Below are positions 54,034 through 64,000 of a stretch of 64,000 bases of DNA, piece by piece; the stretch's first letter is position 1; every line of letters begins with the position of its first letter. Origin of the DNA: Erigeron canadensis (taxonomy: Eukaryota; Streptophyta; Magnoliopsida; Asterales; Asteraceae). The stretch lies in the NCBI RefSeq assembly GCF_010389155.1, contig NC_057761.1, positions 18,106,501 through 18,170,500 on the forward strand. Direction: 5' to 3'. The translations under genes and the position numbers were made by a program. The notes below the pieces were generated by a model. It did not search any database and had not been told where the DNA came from. It worked only from the letters and a program-made list of their open reading frames with translations.

Positions 54034-55828
54034 TGTTTTTTTTGATGTACCCACCTCCTCTATTGGTACAAGAGGCAAAGTTGTGCGCAAAAGATAAATT
54101 TGGTAAAATTTTACCATTTTGTGTCAGGTATGTGCAGATTTAAAAAGGCTTATTGTATTGTCAAGAGTGATTAATATAACCAATTAATAACTAGAATCAT
54201 TATCGTATAGCTTATATATGGAATAATAGTTTTTGCACAGCCTCTTAAATTTTGTTAAACAGTTAGCATTGTACAAAGCTATCACCATATAAATTTAGGA
54301 TTATTGGTCATTTAATTTTCACCCACCAAAATTAAAAGAAATATTCGTGATACTTCAATGTTACTTGAGTAGTAAATTAGTAATGAAAATAGCTAACCTT
54401 ATTATACTGTGTTTACGATTATCTGTATTCTTTAATCATTACAAAAAATCAATTTTTGACATGATTTACATGTTATAGCCTTACATGGTAGTATGGTACA
54501 GAAGGGGAATGCTATTATCCATTTATCCATAATGAATGGGTATGAAAATTTTTCTCAAATGGATCAAAATAAAAGTCACCAACTACTCTAATGCTCTATG
54601 TTCGTTTATCTCTTCTGTACTAACGCAGATAAGGAAGAATATAAGGTGCAATGTTAACATATATTAAAAGGAAACCCAGATGCAGATTACATAGAACTCC
54701 ACTTTTGTAATGATAGAGCTAGTGTGTTGTAAACAAGTACATCAACTAAGCCGTTCAAAACAAAAAAAAAAAGTGTTGTACAGCAGCTACGGGCTCTCAA
54801 ACAATCGAATATTTTTGTAACGCCGATGACATTTCAAATGATATATATATATATAGTGTTTTTGGTAACGCGTCATCGCAAATAACAAACGTTATGTCTT
54901 CCGGGACAACGCTCGGGTAACATAACTATTATCTACTAAAATTGAAAGTACCGGTTTGCATGCCTATTTTTATCATCTTAAAAAGTATTTGTATATATAT
55001 CATGAGGAAAATGTTACACAATGTGTGGAGTAGATGGACTTTTCATGGCTATTCTCATTCTCATTCAACTGTAGTATCTAACCCGTACCATATAGTAACT
55101 CCTGAGTCCTGACCGCAAGCTAAATGGATTCTTAAAAATCAAAATTAAAAGGGGATTAAAACCTGCTGGTTCAATCGATAACAGATAAGTTTTCCTAAAA
55201 GAAGTTAGATATGAACAGAATCGGGCTGACATTTACAATAACTTATACCACAAGTCAAAATTATCAATATCCACCGCTTGACTGTATTATTGCATAACCT
55301 ATATCCATGAAACTTGATACGGAGACCACTTCTTTAAAGTGACCATTTTACCGCACTTAAGAGGCTTTAAGGATTAAGGGTCTTCTAGGAGCGTAAAGCT
55401 AGAATCTTTTAGCCCAATCTAAAAAATAATCCTAAATGTATATGGTAATCTAAAAGAAAGCCTCGGTTCTGAAAATATCCTAAATGCTCCTACAAGTCTC
55501 CAAAATAAAAGCCTGAAAAAGATAAGCCCTAATTTCAAGCTCCAATTACAGCCCTATCCCATCTATTTTTGTCAAACGTACCCTTAGGTTAATGTTTAAG
55601 GACATGAATGACATTAATCCGCGTGAAATCATAGTTCAATAGGTGTTTACTTGAAAAATTGACCTATTACCGGTCTTCAGTATAAATTTCACAATCTCCA
55701 TATAAATCAAACGATTAACAAGTACATTTAAATCGGCCACTTAGTTGGTGCAATGAATTGTATACATTGTTTGCCTCCAATATATATTGGCTTACCGATA
55801 AGTATGTCAGAAGTTAATGTTGACTTAA
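54034..55828. other. Downstream flank of the FMO gene
   Basis: AT-rich intergenic DNA. A 23-bp motif at 54905-54927 (starting GACAACGCTCGGG) returns inverted at 59205-59227. No gene is seen. Confidence 0.5.
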
Positions 55829-58157
55829 TCATAACACAAATGTTTCTCTGAACCCATTAGGATCAGCAATGAAATGCTCAATAAGGTTCCTACAGATCTT
55901 CTTAAGTCGATCTTCCACTCTCAATCCTACTTGAGAAGCTAACCAGTCTACATATCCAAACTGTCATTAAAATGAGAAGTTCTTAACTTTGAGAACATGG
56001 TTTGTTTTACCATTAATTATATTCAAAGGAAGAAGAAAGTGACTAATAACCTTCGGCGACAATATTACTAAAAAGATACAAGGCAGCGTATATAATAACC
56101 CAAATGTATACCTGGAAACTTAGTGAATGAGTGTAGTGCATGGGGATCCCATTTTCCATCATTTCGTGGTAGTATTTATCAACATCAGCCAGCATCTCGT
56201 CTCGTGGTGGCAACAATATCTTCGCAGACAACACGAGTGCAACCCACTTTGATTGCAACTCAAATAATTGAAATAGAACCCCTTGATCTTTAGAAAAATA
56301 ACAAAAATGGGAAATAATTTAAGGTTACATTTACTTCTTTAGATGTATCATAGATACTTGATCTGGAACTAAATTACTGAGCTAAATGAATGACATACTA
56401 TAGGTTATTCCAACAAAAGAGAGTCGGGGAGCGAGTTGAGGAGAGAACACATGTTTGTATAGAGGCCCAACACGATTGTCGTCAACATGTACCATGTTGT
56501 TTGTTCTTAGAAAGGGAAAATGGAACTTATACCTAATAAATACCAAATCAAAACATGGATATTAAATGGAAAAGAGTAAATTTTCTAGTTCAGAGTCCAT
56601 ACCCAGTGCAATGTAAGATAGCATCCGCTTGAACAGAATCTTCATCTTGGAACACCACCGTTCCATCATCAATAACTTGATATATCTATTATAAATGTCA
56701 AATATTTAAAAGTTTACATGTTCAATAATTTGATAATGCTTATTGTGTAAGTGCTGAATTAAGTAAAAATACAAATGAAAAGATACCTTTTGATGCTGCC
56801 ACATATTTGTGTAACCATCCCACATCGAGACCTTGACGTTTGAAGATCTTGACGAAAGATGAACCTCTTTGGCAACTGTTGCTATTTCTCGAGATATATC
56901 AAGCGCACTAGGCCCGCTACCAATCACAACCACTATCTATTATTATGTAAAGTAAGTACTTTAGCCGGTAAAGTGGACGGAAGGTCATAAATTCACGAGT
57001 TAAAAAAGATTGTCCTGCAAACTTTCTGGTTAAATTTTCTTACAAATAACTAATGTATTAGATTTGACTAATAACAACATCATTATAGCCTTATAGGAAA
57101 CCTTTAGAATTGTAAACTAAAACAGTTTAACATGTCGTAAGCATTAGCATACACTTCTATGGTGTTTGGCCCAATTGATCAGTTTCGGGTAACTAGATAC
57201 TAAATCATTATAAACCATTACCAAATGAACCAATTCACATATGAAGTTGTCAGAATTTCACATCCAGTAATACAATTCCATATGAAATATAAACTTATAT
57301 GTATGTACAAACTTGATCTCGATAAGGTTCAGGAACACGATAGTTGTGGCTATGAACTTGTTTCCCGGACCATTTCTTAATACCTGCCTCCATTTTATGC
57401 AAAAATAAATTCTTATGAATAATAACCATACATGATATATAAAACTGGTTTTGCTAACTTGTGCCCCGCACATTATGGTTTTGAACTCAAAAAAAAAAAA
57501 AATATTAAAATGTAACTTTATAAAAAACTAAGAAATACGGGCTTCATTACACAAACCATAATCGAGAAACAAATTAGCAAAACATAAAAATGTGAAATAA
57601 TAGATGTTACTATTAATTACTATACCAGGAATATCATTGGCAAGTCGAGGTTCGGTATGGTGACCATTACAAACAACCACCGCATCAAACAGCTCTTCCT
57701 CAACCGAACCAACCTCAATCATTTGCCACTCCACCGCATATCCGTTATCCTTTGGCTCAACTCGGATAACTTCCGAGCTAAACCGAATAACCCCAGTAAC
57801 TCCAAATTTGTCAGCAAAATCCTGAACAAACATTAAAACCTCTTGATGGCCAGGGAACAACCTGGGATCACCGTATGTTTTGTCTTCGAAGGAGAAATCC
57901 GAGAAGCTCATTAGTGGGCGTGGCAGATTTGTACGCAGAGATGAGTAGATGCTGCTGTGAACAATGGATCGGTTTGGGTCGAGGTGATGAACATTATTGT
58001 TGTCTGACTCAAACTGGGGGTCGTAGACCCAGGTTCCACCGACTTTGCTTGATTTTTCAAAGACACTGACTCGGTGGTTCTCTCTGAGAAGCTCACGGGC
58101 AGTGACCAGCCCGGAGATGCCGGCTCCAATTACGGCAACGTTAAGAGAATCTGGCAT
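55829..58157 (-). CDS. Flavin-containing monooxygenase, FMO GS-OX-like, seven exons, 423 aa
   Basis: Exons (minus strand): 58157-57626, 57383-57313, 56936-56787, 56685-56603, 56532-56399, 56281-56112 and 55960-55829. All introns are GT-AG and all phases fit, giving 1272 nt with no stop before TGA 55829-55831. The start is ATG 58157 (MPDSLNVAV). The FAD-binding GxGxxG is VIGAGISG (residues 9-16). The FMO-type WSGKQVHSHNY (182-192) follows, then the NADPH-binding GSGPSA (207-212) and CTGY (277-280). The C-terminus (YVDWLASQVGL, ending FVL) matches plant class S-oxygenating FMOs. Such enzymes oxygenate soft sulfur or nitrogen groups using FAD, NADPH and O2 in the cytosol; the substrate cannot be told here. 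It is slightly shorter than the usual 450-460 residues. No damage is visible; it is the one intact host gene. Confidence 0.93.
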
Positions 58158-58419
58158 GGTTGTTTGGGCGGAGTAAGTTAGGTGCAATGCAATGGGGTTG
58201 AAAATGTCGGAATTGTATCACTCTTTCTAAATAGATTTGTTTTCTTTGGATACAGAAACAAAACTAGAATTATTGTATGAAAAAAAGAGAATTTCAAATT
58301 TTATTTTCTACTTCTATTTATATGTTACAATAATAATCACGATACTCTATCTATATAAAGTTTGAGAGATCAAATCTGAATCGGACACTATTTTATGTTT
58401 AAAACACTACAAATAATAT
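58158..58419 (-). promoter_or_regulatory. Upstream region of the FMO gene
   Basis: A possible TATA box (minus-strand TTTATATAG, 58361-58369) lies about 205 bp before the ATG. No other named site is convincing. The region borders a fold-back element. Confidence 0.35.
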
Positions 58420-58809
58420 TATAATTATCTACTCGTGAATATACTATAAAAGTTTGTCATTTTTATGGGTGTAAAATGATAATAAACCAAAAAAGTAAAA
58501 AAATCTATCAAACATTAAAAGTGTAAACTTTTAACTATCCATAATTTTAAGTGTGCATTTTTATATATAAATTGTCACACCATATTTGTCTATACCAAAG
58601 TATTTTAATCAGTGTGGACAAAAGTGGTGTGACAAATTAAATATGAAAGGCCATATTATAATTGTGTTATTTCAAAAGTTCACATTTTTAACGTAAATAT
58701 ATTTTAACACACTTTTGGATCAATATAATTTTGCACATAAAAGTTGATAAATAAAAGTTTACTTGTACTAACCAAAAGTGTAGATAATCCAAAAGTGTAG
58801 ATAATTATA
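58420..58809. repeat. Fold-back (MITE-like) element upstream of the FMO gene
   Basis: The ends share the 13-bp inverted repeat TATAATTATCTAC (58420-58432 and 58797-58809). The centre has inverted TTGTCACACC and GGTGTGACAA (58569-58578 and 58629-58638). In between the arms are only partly complementary (AAAAGTGTAAAC-like words). This looks like an old MITE. Target duplication was not found. Confidence 0.55.
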
Positions 58810-59929
58810 TGTAGGAGATAGTAATACATGTACATACACCAAAATCAATAAGTTTTCAAGCAAGGATATTAATTGATATATAAGCTAAAATACACAACCC
58901 ATTGAATAAAGAAAAACTTCATAATCGCGAATGAAGAAAAAAAAACTTAATAAATCAATCATTATGGGGTGGTTATTATTGCGATTACAAAATAAATTTT
59001 GCGTTTTCAAAATACATTATGCGTTTTCAGAACTGAGTTTTGAAAAAGTATGTATGTACATACTTCTTCTAAACTGTATTTTCGTAGCAAATAATCACTT
59101 TTCATACAAACATTTTTTTAGATTATTTATGTTTTACAGACGTAATAATCAGATAATCACTTTAAAATGAAATCCCAAACACCCTCTATATTTGGCATGA
59201 TACGAGTTATGTTACCCGGGCGTTGTCTCGAGAGTTATTACGATATTTTAAACCATAATCAAAATCTTCTTTCATGATAAAACAAGATCTCAAAAAAATA
59301 TATATATACCTACGTTTCCAAACAAAACCCGAATAAAAGTTTTTTCACCTATCGTTCGTCTTTCTTATTTCTTCTTTCTTATTCTTATTTTTATTTCTTG
59401 AAATGATCTTAATCTTTTCTATGAATATGAAATAAAACAATAATTTTTATGAAGATAAAATATTTATTTTGAATCCTTCTTCATCTGAATTGATGTTGTA
59501 CACATAATCGAAGGTATATTTTCACACACCATATGGATTTGGATTTGTGGCTATCAAAGGCCAAAGAAAGCCAGCATTTGTCGGAAGTTAAATTGCAGGT
59601 TCAATGCGGATATGTGAGTCTATCTATATAATTTACTTTTATGGAAGTTGATCTTGTCACTCTGTTGCAATCATAGTTGTATGTGGCAAACATAATCCTG
59701 GTAAAATATTGAAAATTAAAAGTATATATAACTATAAAATAATAGGGAAAGACTAACAATACCAGCTCGTCCATATGGACCATATAAATGCTTGCAACCA
59801 TGTCAAGGTTGTTGATGTATGTCTGCTTCCGCAATCTTAGAATTTTCAGTTTTATCTTCCATGGTTTCTCCGTCTCAAAGTTCACAACATTAAAAGGCGT
59901 TATGGTCATACTTACACTATAATTTTACA
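58810..59929. other. Intergenic, nothing recognised except an inverted motif
   Basis: AT-rich. 59205-59227 is the inverted partner of 54905-54927 (22 of 23 bases). ORFs at 58931-59170 and 59601-59909 have no domains. Confidence 0.5.
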
Positions 59930-62900
59930 AAAAAAAAAATACACAAACCCCTTCATTACCCCCCCCCCCCCCATGAGGCCGGCCCCCTTCACACACACTC
60001 CACATTTTGAATTTTTACTTCTTCCAACTCACTCTTGAAACTCACACAAAACACACTTCTCACACTTTACACATACTAGCCTTCATTCTCTCTCAAAGAA
60101 ACTCTTCTCCTCTCCCTTTTCTCTTCTAAATTTCGGCAGCCATATACCAAGAAAGAGGGGAGAAAAATCAACTTAAACTTGTAATAATAATAAGGGTTTA
60201 GGTTAGATTAAGTAAGAGTTACATTAAGCTACAAAGTAAGGGTTGTTTCAAGGTTTGAATAAGGGTTTATTGGAGGTTAAAGGTCACAAAAATCTGCACC
60301 ATTTTCATCACCAAAAAGTGTTCTTCAAGAGTATATATCTTCATCTCTTTACTAGTTTAATCTTGTTCTTGTTTATATTAAAAAGGTTTTATCAAAAGGT
60401 TATGTTTTCTTTATGTTTCCTCTTGAATATGCACTTGATGAGGGCAAAGTTAATAGGATCTTTCTTTCTATGCTCATGCATATTGAATCCATGAAGAAAG
60501 ATCCAAGGATTTAACTAATTTAAGACCCAAAAGTGTTGTTATGGATTAAATAGCTTTTAAAGTAGTTTTTCCTTTGAAAGATGGTCATGTTTTTATATAT
60601 TTTGAAGTATGAGTTTCTGAAAATTTGATAAAGATATGGACTTTTGTTGTTGGAAAGTTAGACCTATAAAAGTTGGCATGAAAAGTGTTGAGATATGTTG
60701 ATAGTTGTAAGATAATCTTTTTGCATGAAATGATGGACATGTTTTATATAATTTTTATGTCCATATTTCTGGAAAATTTCTGGAATTTTCATGAGAGTAT
60801 GTTTTTATATTGATGGGTTATAGATGGATAAAGATTTATTGTTAAAAAGTTGAGATAATTGCATGTTTGTTAGATTTAAGAAAGTTGAATCTTTTGTTGG
60901 TTTATAAGATGAAGCTAGGCTTGTCATAAGTGAAAAATATGTTAATCTTGATGTTAAATATTCTGGAAAAATTTACAAAATGTCAAGGATATAAAGCTTG
61001 AATCAAAACTTGTTAAAATATGCTTGAAATCGTAAACCGAAAGCTTGCAAAAATGCATTTTTAGCACACACATGCACCATAATCTTTTGAGCAAGAAAAT
61101 ATGATAAACCTACTGGAAATTATGTGTTTCAAAAGTATAAAAGTCAAGTCATTTAATACATGGCAATAACAAGCTCAAAAATCACCTTTTCGGGTCAAAT
61201 AATCACTAACCGAAAGCACAAAATTACACATATCACATCACCACCACTCTCACGACTTGAACCATCAAAATATGATGTACTTTCTGGACAAAATGGAACA
61301 AGAGAAAAAATCCTTTTTGAAGTACCTAAATTGCTTAAGAAATGAGGCTTAAAACGTTATTTCGGTAAACGATTTTTGTGCTTAAAAGTCCTCAAATTAC
61401 AAAGACACAAGAGAGGTTGAATTGATATAAATTTTTATTGATATAATTTGCCTAAAAGTCCTGGGATTTTTGGACAAAAGCTTTTGTGGTGATTTGTAAG
61501 AATTTCTATGATTTAATGAATTAAAATGGTAATTAAAAGGTATATAAATTAATTAATAAATTGTATAAATTAAGAATCTGATCATAATTACATAACCAAT
61601 GTTAAAAGAGACCAAAACCTACTTGGGAAAAATAATTATAAGCAAAGAAACAAGAACTATACAATTTAAAAGTAAATTATTAAGTAAAAATCACTAATTA
61701 ATCATTATTAGTAAATAAATAGGAATAATGCACAAATAAATGTATAAATCATAATATTACAAATAAAAAGGCTTAAAGATCAGTAAGTAATCCATATATA
61801 ATTATCTATGAATTTTAGAGATAATTTAAGAACTTAAAAATAATTATAAGGAATTATTTAACTAATAAATCAATAAAATAAATAAATAATTATAAATCAG
61901 TAAAAGATATCAACATTAATATTATAAGAACACAAATGTCAAATGTTGTTATTAAACAAAGTATGCAATGGAAAATATATATAAAACAAAGTTAAACTAC
62001 CAAAATTTCAATAAACGTACAAAAATCGTATAAATGACCCTTATCACCAAATACTTTCCAACCAAAGGAGATGAACAACATAATGTACTTGAATTTCAAA
62101 ATTAAACAACAACCAAAGATGGGCAAGTCTACTAGCGTACATCTCATGATCTACTTACTAGTTCATGCAACACACACTTACGTTGTGTATATTTGAATAC
62201 CATGGTTTAGGCTTGCTTAAGGGGCGACACCACTAGGCACTCTCCACGCTTTCGAACAGCCCTCTATCGCTCTCAAAACATGGTAATTAAAATTGTTATC
62301 TTTTACGAAAATAATACTTTGAAAGAATGTTTATGAAATGGAATTTATGATGTATGTTCAATGTGATATATGTTATATGATGAGCTTGAGTACTGTCAAA
62401 GTCTAGTCCCCACTACACTACTATTAACTCATTGAGGCCTGTAGTTAGAGAGTTGCGCAACTAGGATTCGTCCCCTCACTCACATCAGCGGCGACAGGTT
62501 GTTTGGCCGCCTACGTGGCCGGCTTCAACGGTGTCGGTCGTGGGGTGCTCTAATCTACTTTATATATAGTCGTCTCCATGGCACGACTTCTTAATTATTA
62601 ATTATTGCACATGATTGACAGCATGTGCCTTTACATCATAATTTTTCGGGGCAAGTTATTATTATCATTATTTTGTACGTGAAAGGGTCTTAGTAGTGAC
62701 TCAAGCATTTACTCATCAAATTATGCCTTTGGCTGAAAGTTATTGAAATCAATTATGGTTGGACATTGTGTTTTGAACATACGGTTTGGGTATGAGTATT
62801 ATGAATGAACTCTTGAAAGTTTTATGGCATATTATCCTTGAATGTTGTTGGAATATAAATATGTTGTTAGTATAAACCTATGAACTCACTCAACTCTTGT

Positions 62901-63185
62901 AGTTGACACTTTTTCTTCATGCTTTTCAGGTTTAGAGCATTAGGTTCGTAGCATGGACCGCCTCTTGGATTTGTGTTGCTTGTTATTCGGTGGACTTGTA
63001 ATGCGGACAGTTTGTTTTTCATTATGGATTATGGTTATGTAATGGATTCTAAAACGTCATTTTGAACTTATTGTCTTTTGATTTCGAATGATATTTGAAA
63101 CTTAATGTTAATGTTTTATCTTTAAATCTTTTGTACCATGTCATTCTGTGGCACTTCGTGTTTCCACCTTAGTCGGGGTGTTACA
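59930..63185 (+). repeat. Chromovirus-type LTR (probably solo), left border uncertain
   Basis: The right end GTCGGGGTGTTACA (63185) equals the terminus of the gypsy LTR at 15142-17219 read on its own strand. Near 62880-62940, the phrase GAACTCACTCAACT...GTTGACACTTT...TTTTCAGGT matches the layout of that LTR, where GAACTCACCAACC...TTGACTC...TTTCAGGT occurs. A CT-rich leader-like region (59990-60130) would follow the transcription start. No gag or pol flanks it, so it may be a solo LTR of about 3.2 kb. The left border and target duplication (TAAGA on the right) were not found. A run of 14 C lies at 59959-59972. Confidence 0.55.
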
Positions 63186-63352
63186 TAAGATCCGTATATA
63201 GAGTTGTTGAATGTTGATAAGATTTATTTTAAAAAACTAATACACGTACACTTATTACATATTTCAAAGTTGAATCCCTAAAAAATTGAAATAGAAATAT
63301 CTATCTTATGGTTTAAATCCCAATGTAATCGTTTATTTTAAAAACTATGTAT
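63186..63352. other. Short intergenic stretch
   Basis: Nothing recognised. Confidence 0.4.
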
Positions 63353-63604
63353 CTAGCATGGTACCCGCATAATGCGGCGGTGGTTGTGGGCGGCAACGGT
63401 GTGGTGGTGGGGGCGACTGTTGGTGGTGGAGGCGACGTTGAGTGGGTAGATAATTGATAGGTAATTGATGTAAAAAGTTAATGGAGATATTTTGGATAAA
63501 TGACTGATATTGTAATTTAATCATTAATGTTATTTTAAATAATTTTCCCATAACTTTTAAAAAGAGTGTTGTTTTTTTTTTATTAAATAGTCTAATAGTA
63601 TAGA
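63353..63604 (-). mobile_element. Probable short Helitron, same family as 53749-54033
   Basis: On the minus strand it starts TCTATACTATTAG (63604) preceded by A, and ends in hairpin CCGCA-TTA-TGCGG, then GGTACCATG and CTAG (63353). A CC(A/G)CC-rich segment precedes the hairpin, as in the copy at 53749-54033. The base after CTAG is A rather than T. Confidence 0.65.
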
Positions 63605-64000
63605 TTAGGTGTATAGGGAAATTAGGATTAAAATAAGGGTATTTTGGGTATAAAAAAGTGCTGAATTTTCTAAAACATAAGAGTTTAATATGTTTGATCA
63701 GGGTTATAGATATGTTAAGTCAATATGAAAATACGAAAATAATTTAAAAAAAAAAATCTAACCCACATTCAAACTTTTTGATAAATTCCATTAAGAACCT
63801 TTTGTTAAACGAATCTATACCTGTTTGAAAATTTCTCTAAATGGCATCCACAACTTTGTAGCCGTGATTATTTATCATATACATTCAATTTTAAACCGTG
63901 ATTATTCTTTTCTGTCATATATAAAAATTTCCAGATAGTTATCCATATTATCTTCTAAATTACTGCATTTATATTATTAAACAATCAATTTTTGGATGAA
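63605..64000. other. Intergenic to window end
   Basis: AT-rich; no gene or repeat recognised. Confidence 0.5.

Noticed and set aside
54841..54856. (TA)n runs as regulatory sites
   Set aside because: Simple repeats common in AT-rich plant DNA (also near 42360 and 52100); no supporting context.
55829..58157. FMO gene as a pseudogene, because its pieces look short
   Set aside because: Seven exons join with consistent GT-AG borders and phases into one 423-codon frame with all cofactor motifs.
60243..60494. 83-codon ORF with hydrophobic segment (HLFTSLILFLFIL)
   Set aside because: It lies in the leader-like region of the LTR; no relative or domain is recognisable and composition is AT-driven.

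Overview
The window is eukaryotic plant nuclear DNA, AT-rich and dominated by nested LTR retrotransposons, with one intact spliced host gene. All primer-binding sites match plant initiator tRNA-Met. Protein style (Sirevirus-like Ty1/copia, a 2-kb-LTR chromovirus-like Ty3/gypsy element, Emigrant/Lemi1-like and Helitron relics, an FMO GS-OX-like gene) points to a eudicot. I suspect Asteraceae from the feel of the gag and pol sequences, but this is not proven.

Layout. (A) 1-18119, + strand: the 3' part of a Sirevirus-like copia element (RNase H end, 2.9 kb of non-coding DNA with promoter signals, a large extra ORF, a second broken ORF, PPT, 3' LTR). A complete Ty3/gypsy element (7170-17219, - strand, target duplication GCATG) splits the second ORF. 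(B) 18120-27585, - strand: a decayed Sirevirus-like element with LTR, PBS, gag, pol and a truncated extra ORF. 28138-30035 is a 352-bp tandem array, followed by an LTR fragment (E). (C) about 30566-41027, - strand: a better preserved Sirevirus-like element, again with an extra ORF behind pol. (F) 41135-51447, + strand: an old TNT-like copia element with target duplication CTAGA. It contains a truncated Sirevirus-like element (D, 46745-49068), and its 3' LTR holds a Mutator-like MITE and a short Helitron whose empty sites are preserved in the 5' LTR. From 51.45 kb the sequence is gene-space-like: a Lemi1/Emigrant-like element, Helitron ends, a seven-exon flavin monooxygenase gene (55829-58157, - strand), a fold-back element in its upstream region, and a chromovirus-type LTR ending at 63185.

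Most interesting pattern. A, B and C each carry, downstream of pol, an ORF of one recognisable family. In each case the ORF has its own plant-style promoter and 5' leader (TATA box, CT-rich leader, sometimes a telo-box or a possible leader intron). The products look nuclear (basic patches, coiled coils) and have no visible signal peptide or membrane segment. Each Sirevirus-like element also carries its own short DNA word in both orientations, packed in U3 and, in B and C, spread through coding DNA: ACTGG/CCAGT in B, GCTGA/TCAGC in C, AAGCTG in D, TCTGA/TCAGA in E and TGACGTCA/CTCGTG in A. One explanation is an element-specific DNA-binding protein and its sites, analogous to the VANC anti-silencing proteins of VANDAL transposons. 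That link is inference.

All counts were made by eye. Apart from the FMO gene and possibly the extra ORF of A, no long coding region here is intact.
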